From Antedon mediterranea (taxonomy: Eukaryota; Echinodermata; Crinoidea; Comatulida; Antedonidae): DNA of 64,000 nt. The notes under the pieces are model-generated. The model saw only the letters and a list, made by a program, of their open reading frames with translations. It was not told the origin of the DNA and searched no databases. The position numbers were made by a program, and so were the translations under genes. The stretch spans positions 10,609,001 to 10,673,000 of the forward strand of contig NC_092673.1 in assembly GCF_964355755.1 (NCBI RefSeq), read 5' to 3'. Positions 1 to 8,933 of the stretch are shown here, piece by piece; position 1 is the first letter of the stretch; every line of letters begins with the position of its first letter.

Positions 1-279
1 ACGCAGATTTTATTATTCTAATATCACATGGATGCTCAGGAAAAAGCTCATGGCAGGTCTAAAACACCGCCCAGAGCAGCCCATGTAAATGCAAGGTGGA
101 CGCAAGAATGTTCACTCTTCCAAAAGAAAGACACGAACAGATGTATTTGAACCAAAACAGTAGGCCCCGCTCGGCGAACTGGTATGATGAAGGATAGAAT
201 GCATTGCCACTTATAATACGGTAATGCGGAAAACACTGCCTGAGCAGATGGCGAGAACACGTTAATTGCTGAAACAGAA
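1..279. repeat. Direct repeat copy 1 (279 bp), cut by the window edge
   Basis: This segment recurs at 1678-1956 with no difference that I can see. Its last part looks like a divergent unit of the 44-bp minisatellite that follows the second copy. Here it runs straight into the 87-bp satellite at position 280. A 70-codon minus-strand open frame (48-260) is shared by both copies but matches no family I know. It is probably a fragment of a larger mobile or segmentally duplicated element. Confidence 0.85.
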
Positions 280-1555
280 TAATCGTATTAATATCGTATT
301 TGGAAACGTTTTAGACAATTTTGAACATTTCGACAAAACTTTTTTACACAAAACATCAAATTGTACAAAATAGCTTCAAATCGCATTTGGAGACGTTTTA
401 GACCATTTTGAGCATTGCAATGAAACTTTTCACACAAAATATAAAATTGTACAAAATAGCTTAAAATCACAGTTGAAACCGTTTTTGAGCATTTTGAGCA
501 TTTCGATAAAACTTTTCACACAAAAACATCAAAGTGCACAAAATAGCTTCAAATCGCATTTGGAGACGTTTTAGACTATTTTGAGCATTTCGATAAAACT
601 TTTTTACACAAAATATCAAAATGTACAATTTAGCTTCACATCGCATTTCGAGGCGTTTTAGACCATTTTGTGTATTTCGATGAAACTTGGTTACACAAAA
701 ACAACAAAGTTCTTAAAATCCCATTTGAAACCGTTTAGACCATTTTGAGCATTTCGATAAAACTTTTCACACAAAAACATCAAAGTGCACAAAATAGCTT
801 AACATCGTATTTCGAGGCGTTTTAGACCATTTTGTGTATTTCGATGAAACTTGGTTACACAAAAACATCAAAGTTCTTAAAATCACATTTGAAAACGTTT
901 TAAACCATTTTGAACATTTCGACAAAACTTTTTCACACAAAACATCAAATTGTACAACATAGCTTCAAATCACATTTGAAACCGTTTTAGACCATTTTGA
1001 GCATTTCGATAAAACTTTTCAAACAAAAACATCAAAGGGCACAAAATAGCTTCAAATCGCATTTGCAGACGTTTAAACATCAAATTGTACAAAATAGCTT
1101 CAAATCGCATTTGGAGACGTTTTAGACCAATTTGAGCATTTCGATAAAACTTTTTCACACAAAACATCAAAATGTAGAAAATAGCTTAAAATCACATTTG
1201 AAACCGTTTTAGACCATTTTGAGCATTTCGATAAAACTTTTCACACAAAAACATCAAAGGGCACAAAATAGCTTAACATCGTATTTGGAAACGTTTTAGA
1301 CCTTTTTGAGCATTTCGATAAAACTTTTTCACACAAAACATCAAATTGTACGAAATAGCTTCAAATCGCATTTGGAAACGTTTAAACATCAAATTGTACA
1401 AAATAGCTTCAAATCGCATTTGGAGACATTTTAGACCATTTTGAGCATTTCGATAAAACTTTTTCACACAAAACATAAAAATGTAGAAAATAGCTTAAAA
1501 TCACATTTGGAGACGTTTAAAAATCAAATTGTACAAAATAGCTTTAAATCGCATT
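280..1555. repeat. 87-bp AT-rich satellite, block A
   Basis: Tandem monomers of about 87 bp, recognisable by the recurring blocks AAAATAGCTTCAAATCGCAT, GGAGACGTTTTAGACCATTT, TGAGCATTTCGATAAAACTT and ACAAAAACATCAAAGTG. Several monomers are short forms in which GAGACGTTT runs directly into AAACATCAAATTG. Short minus-strand open frames with a 29-residue period are an artefact of 87 being three times 29. No gene is seen. Confidence 0.95.
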
Positions 1556-1677
1556 TTGATACACAGAGACTTAAGAATAAGCATACAACATCATTTTCTG
1601 GCATATAAACATTTTATTGGAAAAATGAACATTCTAAACGTGTAACCTGCATGTGATTGTGGATATGTATAAGTTAG
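1556..1677. other. Unique spacer between satellite and direct repeat copy 2
   Basis: AT-rich sequence of 122 bp with no recognisable feature. It is probably the continuation of the element to which the 279-bp repeat belongs, because that repeat starts without a break at 1678. Confidence 0.5.
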
Positions 1678-1956
1678 ACGCAGATTTTATTATTCTAATA
1701 TCACATGGATGCTCAGGAAAAAGCTCATGGCAGGTCTAAAACACCGCCCAGAGCAGCCCATGTAAATGCAAGGTGGACGCAAGAATGTTCACTCTTCCAA
1801 AAGAAAGACACGAACAGATGTATTTGAACCAAAACAGTAGGCCCCGCTCGGCGAACTGGTATGATGAAGGATAGAATGCATTGCCACTTATAATACGGTA
1901 ATGCGGAAAACACTGCCTGAGCAGATGGCGAGAACACGTTAATTGCTGAAACAGAA
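1678..1956. repeat. Direct repeat copy 2 (279 bp)
   Basis: Matches 1-279 at a constant offset of 1677 bp. After the shared GAAACAGAA end, this copy continues into the 44-bp minisatellite, whereas copy 1 continues into satellite. Together the two copies bracket satellite block A. A 78-codon minus-strand frame (1725-1961) is the same unrecognised frame as in copy 1. Confidence 0.85.
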
Positions 1957-2335
1957 GGCACTGCCTGAGCAGATGCCTGTAACCTTAATACAAACAGGAA
2001 GGCACTGCCTAAACAGATGCCTTTAACCTTAATACTAAACAGAAGGCACTGCCTGAACAGATGCCTGTAACCTTAATACTGAACAGAAGGCACTGCCTGA
2101 GCAGATGCCTGTAACCTTAATACTGAACAGAAGGCACTGCCTGAGCAGATGCCTGTAACCTTAATACTAAACAGAAAGGCACTGCCTGAGTAGATGCCTT
2201 GAACCTCAATACTAAACAGAAAGGCACTGCCCGGGAAGATGCCTGGAACCATAATACTAAACAGAAGTCACTGCATGAGCAGATGCCTGTAACCTTATAC
2301 TAAACAACAGGCACTGCCTGGGCAGATGCCTGAAA
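1957..2335. repeat. 44-bp minisatellite, about 8.5 units
   Basis: Tandem units of 44-45 bp, each of the form GGCACTGCCTGAGCAGATGC followed by CTGTAACCTTAATACTAAAC and a short AGAA joint. The central units are nearly identical and the last three are more diverged. Each unit contains the near self-complementary pair AGGCA/TGCCT. Arrays of this kind are common at the ends of mobile elements. The neighbouring recombinase fragment may belong to the same element, but that is inference. Confidence 0.9.
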
Positions 2336-2413
2336 ACTTGTGCGTGTCGAGCTGACAGAATATTAATCATGGCTTTGAGTACATGCCTATGGGGTCATTA
2401 GCAATTTGTAATG

Positions 2414-2855
2414 TTACTTGTTACATAAAGTTATGCAATGTGGTCGTATATATTGTTTGTACGCATCGCTTTTCCATCTACCAGTGGTCATGATCTCCTT
2501 CTCATTTGCTGCCATGTTATGTAGTTGTGTAGCCCTACCAATTCTGAATGAGTGCGTATTGAAACGTGTGTGATCTAAAGTGGTGTGCGAAGCAGTTTTT
2601 TTAAGAATGCAGCTCAGGTGTTTCCGTTGTAAAGGCAAACCATGTTTGGAACGCAAAAAATTGTCCAGTAGCTGCTGGTCTAATAGACCTGTAACGTTTC
2701 AGCGCCTCAACGGGGCAGAGCGGGCTAATAGGACATGTTGTGGGTTTGTGGATAAATTTGTTATCCGGGTCCCAAAATGATCTGTGAAATAACACACGAC
2801 GTAAATGCACTTGTTGGTGTCTCAGTATCTGACTATTTAATCCATCATAACTCAA
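2414..2855 (-). pseudogene. Tyrosine recombinase C-terminal part (DIRS/Ngaro/Crypton type), frameshifted
   Basis: Two overlapping minus-strand frames (2855 to 2601, then 2656 to 2414) join into the catalytic half of a tyrosine recombinase. The upstream frame carries a CPVEALKRY block followed by a GQFFAFQ strand. The downstream frame carries HSFRIGRATQ, the H-x-x-R motif, and GRWKSDAYKQYIRP, which holds the conserved tryptophan and the nucleophile tyrosine. The frames must have been joined near 2640-2650, so a small indel has broken the gene. The N-terminal half, with the first catalytic arginine, is not seen; a stop lies just upstream of the first methionine. This catalytic block is typical of eukaryotic DIRS-group retrotransposons and Cryptons, which integrate by recombination rather than with an endonuclease. 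I cannot tell which of the two this was. The copy is dead. Confidence 0.75.
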
Positions 2856-3178
2856 ATCAAATTACATCTGGGTTTATACTTTAAAGTATACACATCAACT
2901 TAACTTAACTGATAGATGGTACCCTTGAGACATGCATACCCTAAACAGCCTACTGACCTCTGTTACCATAGCAACATTCCAGTTTCAGTAGCATACCTCT
3001 GTATACCTTGTACTCTATTAACAAGGTCACTAACTCAGTGCAGGGGGATATGGGACTATCATATACCTATGCTTATAATATTATAATAATGTATGTTTAC
3101 AGTTCCAAAAGTTACTAGTTAACATAGAGAATTACAATACGTTATAGTCCCTATCATAGGATATGTATAATAAATAAT
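2856..3178. other. Non-coding unique sequence
   Basis: AT-rich, with no open frame worth calling. An 8-bp inverted pair (GGGACTAT at 3052-3059, ATAGTCCC at 3144-3151) is the only structure noted. It may be part of the recombinase element or ordinary intergenic DNA. Confidence 0.5.
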
Positions 3179-3402
3179 CACAAAATAGCTTCAAATCGCA
3201 TTTGGAGACGTTTAAACATCAAATTGTACAAAATAGCTTCAAATCGCATTTGGAGACGTTTTAGACCATTTTGAGCATTTCGATAAAACTTTTCACACAA
3301 AAACATCAAAGTGCAAAAAAAAATAGCTTAATATCGTATTTGGAAACGTTTTAGACCATTTTGAACATTTCGACAAAACTTTTTCACACAAAACATCAAA
3401 TT
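3179..3402. repeat. 87-bp satellite, block B
   Basis: About two and a half monomers of the same satellite, including one short form. The array breaks off inside a monomer after CACAAAACATCAAAT, where the LINE begins. On the far side of the LINE (position 8934) it resumes close to the phase expected. This shows that the LINE inserted into pre-existing satellite. Confidence 0.9.
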
Positions 3403-3985
3403 TGACAGTGTATTGACGCGCTGAATGTGTGGCAACTCGGGCAGCTGAGGAAGGGATTGTTTTCCTCTTGAATTGTGTTTTCACTCTTAATTTTTATGCG
3501 TTGATTTTTCTGTGTTACCTGTTTATTTATAGTGGCGTACCATTTGTGTTAATTTTGAATTATTATTGGCATTCTGGTGTAATTATACCGAGCCGGTACC
3601 TAGCCCTGACTCGCTCCGCTCAACAGCAAAGCAGGGGACAATAGTACAGTTCTCGGTACCATATTGTTCCAGCAAAATTCACATACTCGGCCTAAGCAGT
3701 TCACTCATCGACTCGCCTGAGGTATTACGTAACCAACTTTCCAGAGGGAGGGGATCTGCTGTTTATACTATGCGGTGCTGAACTGTCTGTATCCAGTCTA
3801 TTGTAGTCAGTGTTCCCGGTACGGTGTTGTTTGGTGATTGGTTTCGTGACTGTGTTTGGTGAATCGTCTGTATTATTAGTACTGTATTAATCTTGGTGTG
3901 TTTCTTTGGATTATACTGCAGTCTTTTTCCGTTGATTGATATTATTTGTGGTACGGAAGTTTGAGTCGACATAGCGTTTATCAAC

Positions 3986-4701
3986 ATGTGTCTCACTAGA
4001 AGCGAGTTTTATAGAATTGGACAACTGAACTTAGCAGTTCCTACCAAAGATGTTTTTATGAGAATCAATGAGCTTGGAATAGCATCAACCAAGCCCCGCG
4101 GATATCGTGCCGGAAAAAGAAAACAGAGAAAAATAAAGGTTAGAATTACACCACGTAGAACTAGAAACGGGGAACACCGATCGTCGCAAAGTCATTGTAG
4201 AACGATTAAGCAAGATAATCTAGTTGAACTCTCTAATGGGAAATGGACTCTTCCCTCTTTATTTATGACAAATGCTCGATCTCTAAATAATAAAATGGAT
4301 GAACTGGCTACACGCGTTAGGAAATCTAAACCTGTCGTGATTGCAATTACCGAGACTCACTTAAATCCCGCGTTTCCTGACAAGTTGATAGAGTTAGAGG
4401 GATACTCGATGGTGCGACGTGATAGGCAAAATCACAGCGGCGGAGGGATCATCATGTATGTTCGTGAAGACCTATCTTATCGTGTTTGGTCTGAACTTAA
4501 TAACGAATCACTGGAAAGTGTGTGGATAACAACCCGACCAAAACGTTTGCCACGTCAATATTCGAACATCTCTTACGGCCTTATCTATCACCCGGAGAGT
4601 TCTGTAAATAATGATTGGGAAATGGCGTCTAACATTACACAGAGTTTAGATTATATTTTTAGTAAACATCCGGAATCAGGAATAATCGTCACAGGAGACT
4701 T
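3986..4701 (+). pseudogene. LINE ORF2, N-terminal region and endonuclease domain (first part)
   Basis: The frame opens at ATG 3986. After a basic N-terminal stretch it reads through the endonuclease landmarks: NARSLNNKMDEL (the asparagine motif), ITETHL (the metal-binding glutamate), a GYSMVRRDR block followed by GGGIIMYV, and VTGDFH (the GDFN-type motif, here with H in place of N). The frame is cut just after this motif, where the antisense LINE fragment begins. The endonuclease would nick target DNA to prime reverse transcription. The remainder of the domain resumes at about 5246. An upstream 71-codon frame (3566-3781) looks fortuitous. Confidence 0.8.
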
Positions 4702-5245
4702 TCATTTAATTTCATTTCATTATTTATTTGGTCTATTTAAGTATATACAAAACAAAAAAAAATGAAATTGGGGAGACCAGGGTCAACCTAAGTGAGCTTA
4801 ATCACTGTAGCTGAGCCGGTTGACCCAACCCCAAAGTCAGTTACAGCGAATCAAAATGAATATGAACTTTTCTAATGAAGGCTGATGGGCTTTCTAGGAC
4901 TGCAGCATCTGTCAACGGTCTGGGAAGCTGGTCCCAGACACGGGGTAACCTGATTGCTATAGAATGGAAAAAAGCCTGTGTCCTTGATGCTTGATGTCTG
5001 AAGCACAAGCGATCATTGTGACGAGTATTTATTAAAATACAGTTATGAACTGTGCTGCAGTCCAGAAACCCCACCAGAACCTTAAAACAAAATATAATAA
5101 GAAATTTATCTCTTCTAACAGACAAAGATGAAACTGAAAGCAAATTTAACCTCTCCTCAAAGCACATCTGTCCACGATGCTGTTTGAGAGCAAGACGAGT
5201 TGCTCTCCTATGGACCCCCTCAAGCTGATCTGACAAAGACTTCGT
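4702..5245 (-). mobile_element. 5'-truncated antisense LINE fragment (CR1/Rex-like 3' end)
   Basis: A minus-strand LINE 3' end inserted into the endonuclease of the plus-strand LINE. It holds the last 131 codons of a reverse-transcriptase protein (5236 to 4841), then a short 3' untranslated region with a run of nine A/T pairs. It ends in an AAATGAAATG-type tail (about 4702-4725). Possible target duplication: AGACTT on both sides (GGAGACTTTC upstream, AAAGACTTCG downstream), but this is short. 5' truncation is the usual outcome of incomplete target-primed reverse transcription. Confidence 0.75.
4841..5236 (-). pseudogene. LINE reverse transcriptase, C-terminal tail only
   Basis: 131 codons, open from the truncation point to a stop at 4841. 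The motif LEGVHRRATRLAL near the N-terminus and the later RLPRVWDQLPRPL correspond to the region after the polymerase in CR1/Rex-type LINEs, where a QRRATR-like block and a WNxLP-like block recur. No catalytic residues are present, so the fragment has no activity of its own. The apparent methionine start is fortuitous. Confidence 0.75.
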
Positions 5246-7185
5246 CCATGGAAACCAAGCAGGTTGAGAGACCGAATGAGAGACAACCTTATTGTTAAGT
5301 ATCCCTTAAAACAGATCGTTAAAGTTTCAACTAGGGATCGCGCATCACTTGATTTAATATATACTAATATGAGCGATGTTTTTAATGCACCTACTAAAGA
5401 ATCACCTTTAGGACTGTCTGATCACAACGTCATTGTATGCACCCCAATCGTAGGAACATTTAAGTCGCCTAACGTCTTCGCTTACCATACAAAACGTAGC
5501 TGTGAACCGGGTGCCAAGAAAAACTTCGAACGCGACATTAATAACATTAGATGGCAAGATCTATATCGAATGGATGGATGCTGTAACCAGTTTGAACTGT
5601 ATCATAAGAACATTTCTGAACTCTTAAATTTACACTTCCCCCAAGTAACGATTAAAAGACTTCTTAAAGATAAGCCATGGGTAAATAATGCGTTTAAAGG
5701 TATCGTTTCTAGACGGCAAGCAGCTTTTGCAATTGACCCCATGTCTGCCGAATATAAGAAACTTAGAAATGTATCTAACCGAATGGCTAAATCTTTGAGA
5801 GGTGATTTTTATCGTAATAGTATTGCCCAGTTATTCTCGTCCGATTCTAAATCTTGGTGGAGGGGTATTAAACAATTTCTTAATCTCGACAAGGGTACTA
5901 AGTACTTTAAAACTATGGCTAATGACTTATGTAACGGTACAATCGTGGTAAGAACGTATACGATCTTACCACGAAAGTTAGTGGTTTTTTCCAGTCCCTT
6001 ACTTCTGAGTTCAAACCCCTTGAACCAAAAACCAATGATAGTAACACTGTAGTTCCACCCCATTTAAATATCACGCCAGAGACAATTGAGTCTAAGCTTA
6101 AACTTGTGAAATGTAATAAAGCCCCAGGCCCGGATGGAATCTCTCCGTGGGTACTACGTGATTTTGCCAATGTCCTTTCCAAGCCAATAAGTGCTATAGT
6201 TAACTCCAGTTTAAGGGAAGGGGTTCTCCCCATGCTTTGGAAGTCATCCGATATAATCCCCATTCCAAAGGTTAACCCACCTAAGGTTCTTGAAAATGAC
6301 TTGCGTCCTATTTCGCTGACTTCCACCACCATGAAAGTTATTGAAGGGATCGTAGGGGAAATGTTTTGGGTCCAAATTAAAGATAAAATCAAGTTGAATC
6401 AATTTGGTTGCTCTAAGGGTGTGTCTACCACTGACGCTCTTATAAATTTGTTAACCGAATGCTTTACTGCTACTGACCAAGAAGATGAAATGAGATTATT
6501 ATTGCTTGATTTCAAAAAGGCTTATGATTTAATTGACCATAATATATTAATTGATAAGTTGTATAATTTAGGGGTCGAAGACCATCTAATCTCTTGGATC
6601 TATGCTTTTCTATGTGATAGAAAACAACGTGTTAAACTAGGCGACGAATTGTCCCCTTGGACAGTCGTTAAGGGCCGTATCCCCCAGGGATCCTGGTTGG
6701 GGCCCATGTTGTTTATCATCTTTGTCGACAATCTTCTGGATGGGGTGCCGTGCATGAAATACATGGACGACACCTTCATACATGAACGCGTCGGCAAAGA
6801 TGGGGCAACTGTACTCCAAACCACTCTTGACGAAACTGTCCAGTGGGCTAAGGATAACAATATGTCCCTTAATATTAAGAAAACGAAAGAGATGAGAATT
6901 AGTTGTAAAAGGTCAAAGACTGCTTTTGAGCCACTTCATGTTGGAGATTGTAATCTGGAACGTGTTGACGAATTTAAACTCCTTTGTGTAATTATTTCTC
7001 ATAATTTGTCATGGCAACCTCATATTGACAAAATGATTAGTAAATGTAATTCTAGAATGTACTTTCTCAAACAGGTGCGAAGGGCAGGCCTGGATGCCCC
7101 CGCACTTGTCCAATTTTATACTAGTATCATTAGACCAATATTAGAATATGCGGCCCCAGTTTGGGGATCAAATATTACAAACTAA
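5246..7185 (+). pseudogene. LINE ORF2, endonuclease end and reverse transcriptase
   Basis: Continues the ORF cut at 4701. The first frame (to 6052) holds LGLSDHNVIV, the terminal SDH motif of the endonuclease, then the linker. At 5943-5974 a 32-bp palindrome occurs and the protein changes frame; the downstream frame reads coherently from about 5980. Polymerase motifs then follow: NKAPGPDGISPWVL, LRPISLTSTTMKV, LLLDFKKAYDLIDH, RIPQGSWLGPMLF and KYMDDTFIHE (the catalytic DD pair), then a NIKKTKEM block. The frame ends at a TAA (7183-7185) created in the first copy of the 116-bp duplication. It would have copied its own RNA at a nicked target. The family is CR1/L2-like by motif style; exact clade not certain. 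Confidence 0.85.
5943..5974. repeat. 32-bp near-perfect palindrome inside LINE ORF2
   Basis: Arms TCGTGGTAAGAACGTA and TACGATCTTACCACGA match at 15 of 16 positions. The reading frame of the reverse transcriptase changes here, so the palindrome is likely a small insertion or a DNA-repair scar. Confidence 0.85.
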
Positions 7186-7272
7186 CAGAGTCAACAACTT
7201 GAACAAATTTAGAGAAGGGCCTTTAAATGTATTTTTCCGCATGCTACTTATTCCGATGCCCGCAGCTTCCTT
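7157..7272 (+). repeat. 116-bp direct duplication of LINE sequence, copy 1
   Basis: Matches 8257-8372 at an exact offset of 1100 bp, with only a few substitutions clustered at 7179-7184 and near 7212. Both copies encode the same stretch of the LINE C-terminal region. This copy carries a stop and abuts the 984-bp insert. Confidence 0.9.
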
Positions 7273-7570
7273 AAGGCCAACTCAGACAGCGTCGTACGAC
7301 GAGGCCCGACGAGACGTCTTGTCTGGGCTTGACTCGTCCGTGCTGTCTGAGTTGAATCCAGACGAGACGGGTCGTCGTGAGGTAGCGTCGGGGGTAGTTT
7401 TAGGTCGTCGTGAGCATATTAAACATGTTTAATTTTCACCCGACGGGACGACTGGTTTGTTGGGTATTGATCAATCACAGGCGTTTAAATTATGACGGCA
7501 GGTCACGAGGAAAAGTTTTTATCGAAGAGCGCGAAGAAGTATGTGCTTCGCGGGGATTATTTCCATCATC

Positions 7571-7751
7571 ATGGCGGTCAGTGGTGGTGGTGCACGTGAA
7601 GAAGATTTATGGTCAGAAGAGGCCGAGTCTTGCCTTATTGACCTTTGGAGGAATGAAATTTGCCTATATGACACTACCTCCAAAAAGTATAGCAATCGAC
7701 AGCTTAGGCAAATAAAAGTAGAAGAATTCGCCGTAATATTAGGAAAAAGTG
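7571..7751 (+). CDS. First exon of a MADF/Myb-SANT-like DNA-binding protein (partial)
   Basis: Sixty codons from an ATG in good context (CATCATGGCGG), ending one base into a codon at a consensus donor (G|GTAAGT at 7752). The protein starts MAVSGGGAREED and continues with WSEEAESCLIDLWRNEI, the first helix of a MADF or trihelix-type Myb/SANT domain. The next part, RQLRQIKVEEFAVILG, fits a second helix. Such domains occur in host transcription factors and in the accessory protein of Harbinger transposons. The remaining exons are absent: the sequence returns to LINE after about 500 bp. The exon is therefore orphaned and unlikely to yield a functional protein. An in-frame ATG ten codons upstream is a less likely start. 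Confidence 0.6.
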
Positions 7752-7774
7752 GTAAGTCCAACAAATAATATTAA

Positions 7775-8225
7775 TAATAGGCTAGGCCTAGGCTTAAATA
7801 AGGCCCCTCCTAGGGTAGGCTAGGCCTAAAATAATAAATATTTACTACTAGGCCTAGGCCTAGCCTAGCTAGCCTACTAGGGGCCTAGGGCCTAGGTAGA
7901 TGGATTGTACCAATTAGTGTACGTAGGCCTAGGCCTATTATTAATTATTGCCAAAAATGAATGACCCACACTCGACTCACTAGCCTAAACACTTTCCTGC
8001 AACAAGTCCTACTAGCCTAGGCCTAGAATATTATTTAATATTAATTAACTAACTAGGCCTAAGCCTAGGCTAGGCCTAGTTAGGCCCCTATGGCATGCTA
8101 GTCTCTAGCCTAGGTTTGGCTAATATTAAATATTAAGCTTGGGACTAGGCCTACCTACTAGACTACTAGGCTCTTTTATTACTATACTGTACTGTACGTA
8201 GTGTATGCCCCTAGCCTAGACTAAA
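7775..8225. repeat. CTAGGC/GGCCTA-rich tract
   Basis: Dense, irregular runs of TAGGCCTAGG-type words mixed with ATTAATAATA. It follows the splice donor and so reads as the start of an intron. It is not a strict tandem array. Similar words occur at lower density at 31.9-32.7 kb. Confidence 0.7.
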
Positions 8226-8256
8226 CTAGGACATTTCATTTTAGAATTTTGTTTAG

Positions 8257-8585
8257 CAGTTTGGGGATCAAATATTACGAAGCAACAGAGTCAACAACTT
8301 GAACAAATTCAGAGAAGGGCCTTTAAATGTATTTTTCCGCATGCTACTTATTCCGATGCCCGCAGCTTCCTTGGTTTTTCTACCTTAGAAGACCGCCGTG
8401 TTCGACTGTGCAAGGATTGTTTCGTTAAAATCAAAGACCCCAGTCACAGATTGGACCATTTGTTACCGGAGGCTCCTTCTGCTGCTTATAATCTTAGAAC
8501 ACTCCGTGAGTTCTGTATCCCTAGAGTTAAAACTAACCGTTCAAAAACGTTTATTATTAATCACGGACTATTCCAAAAATGGTAA
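8257..8585 (+). pseudogene. LINE ORF2, C-terminal tail, after duplication copy 2
   Basis: The frame runs from the GTTTGGGGATCA block to TAA at 8583-8585, 108 codons without a break. It begins VWGSNITKQQSQQLEQIQRR and includes LGFSTLEDRRVRLCKDCF and LRTLREFCIPRVKTNRSKTF, ending HGLFQKW. This is the C-terminal region missing from the 5246-7185 fragment. The first 116 bp (8257-8372) are the second copy of the direct duplication and lack the stop found in copy 1. This copy therefore looks like the ancestral one. Confidence 0.85.
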
Positions 8586-8933
8586 ACATTTAGTGTTATG
8601 TTTCCGCGACCTTCCGTACCATTGTGTGTAAATATTTTTGAAAATTTTTGAAAATTTTTGTAGTTTTTAACTTTTTTTTAAATTTGTAAAAATTTTCAAA
8701 CATTCTGATGTTTTCAGTTAAACTTGTTTTTAACATTGTGAATATATATTTATTGTTCTTATAATAAGTGATATTTTATTGTAATTTTGTTTTAATATTT
8801 TGATTTTATGTTCTACCTTTCTTAATGTCTTTTATATTTTTATATTGCATTTTATTTTTCTGAGTGAAACGCTTTTGTTAAACTTCAATCTTTCGTTTGA
8901 TTGCAATAAAGTTCTATTCGTATTCGTATTCGT
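8586..8933 (+). other. LINE 3' untranslated region and tail
   Basis: AT-rich 348 bp with an AATAAA signal at 8905-8910, ending in three or four TATTCG units directly joined to satellite. There is no coding sequence; a frame seen at 8398-8631 is out of register with the LINE protein. Confidence 0.8.

Larger units (their letters stand above)
7273..8256 (+). other. 984-bp insert with promoter-like region and first exon, between duplicated LINE flanks
   Basis: Foreign sequence dropped into the LINE. The first 170 bp are GC-rich with CGTCG repeats. They include a 12-bp inverted pair (AACTCAGACAGC at 7279-7290, GCTGTCTGAGTT at 7342-7353) and the palindrome CGTCGTACGACG. Then comes a coding exon ending in a strong splice donor (7571-7751), then about 480 bp dense in CTAGGC/GGCCTA motifs. 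I see no inverted match between the two ends of the insert, so it does not look like a complete cut-and-paste transposon. It may be the 5' end of a Harbinger-type element or of a host gene. Confidence 0.6.
3403..8933 (+). mobile_element. CR1/L2-like LINE retrotransposon, broken and nested
   Basis: One plus-strand non-LTR element containing an apurinic-type endonuclease, a reverse transcriptase and a conserved C-terminal tail, followed by a 350-bp AT-rich 3' end. It has an AATAAA signal at 8905-8910 and a short TATTCG-repeat tail at about 8915-8933. Such simple-repeat tails instead of poly(A) are normal for CR1/L2-group elements. The region 3403-3985 would be 5' untranslated sequence or a decayed first ORF; I see no convincing ORF1 there. 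The element is interrupted by an antisense LINE (4702-5245), a palindrome (5943-5974) and a 984-bp insert with duplicated flanks (7273-8256). It lies inside the 87-bp satellite. It cannot be active. Confidence 0.85.

Noticed and set aside
8398-8631. 77-codon plus-strand frame
   Set aside because: It is out of register with the LINE protein, which runs unbroken in another frame over the same bases.
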